From Oscillospiraceae bacterium (GTDB lineage: Bacteria; Bacillota; Clostridia; Oscillospirales; Ruminococcaceae): a stretch of DNA of 6,621 nucleotides. The stretch covers positions 1 through 6,621 of the forward strand of contig CADBXQ010000098.1 in the NCBI GenBank assembly GCA_902798675.1, given 5' to 3'. A model generated the notes under the pieces. It was not told the origin of the DNA. It was given only the letters and a program-made list of their open reading frames with translations, and did no database searches. Position 1 is the stretch's first letter; every line of letters starts with the position of its first letter. Position numbers and translations under genes: made by a program. This document shows positions 6,606-6,621 of this stretch, one piece after another.

Positions 6606-6618
6606 TATATATCCTCCT
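6603..6618 (-). promoter_or_regulatory. Ribosome binding site and TTG start of fabH
   Basis: A perfect AGGAGG (6613-6618) is followed after seven A/T bases by TTG in the fabH frame. No ATG or GTG lies in frame at a suitable place nearby, and the protein begins at the expected family position, so TTG is the likely start. Confidence 0.8.
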
Positions 6619-6621
6619 AAA

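Overview
The window looks like a chromosomal piece of a low-to-moderate G+C Firmicute, most likely Clostridia-like. The grounds are strong AGGAGG-type Shine-Dalgarno sites before nearly every gene, a TTG start, A/T-rich gaps, and the order accB-fabZ-accC-accD, which is typical of clostridial fatty-acid operons. I cannot name the species from sequence alone.

All recognisable genes lie on the minus strand and form one type II fatty-acid synthesis operon, read from right to left: fabH (KAS III), fabG (3-ketoacyl-ACP reductase), fabF (KAS II, broken), accB (biotin carrier), fabZ (3-hydroxyacyl-ACP dehydratase), accC (biotin carboxylase) and accD (carboxyltransferase beta, running off the left edge). 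AccB, AccC and AccD, with AccA expected beyond the left edge, make malonyl-CoA. FabH starts chains, FabF extends them, and FabG and FabZ carry out the reduction and dehydration steps. From fabH to accC the gaps are only 15-49 bases. The acpP, fabD and enoyl-reductase genes that often sit between fabH and fabG in relatives are absent here.

Two things are out of the ordinary. First, fabF is split into two frames by what looks like a net deletion of about 31 bases, between the codons for the two catalytic histidines. As written it cannot encode a working enzyme in one polypeptide.

Second, a 623-base gene-free stretch (630-1252) separates accC from accD. It contains a nested, largely palindromic element bracketed by an exact 16-base direct repeat (713-728 and 1233-1248). 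The core (about 843-1091) is about 51% G+C by hand count, against 22-24% in its flanks, and can fold into a long rod-like RNA. This looks like a MITE-like insertion, a structured non-coding RNA gene, or both. A near-consensus promoter (TTGACA, 17-base spacer, TATATT) just downstream of it could let accD be transcribed independently of the rest of the operon.
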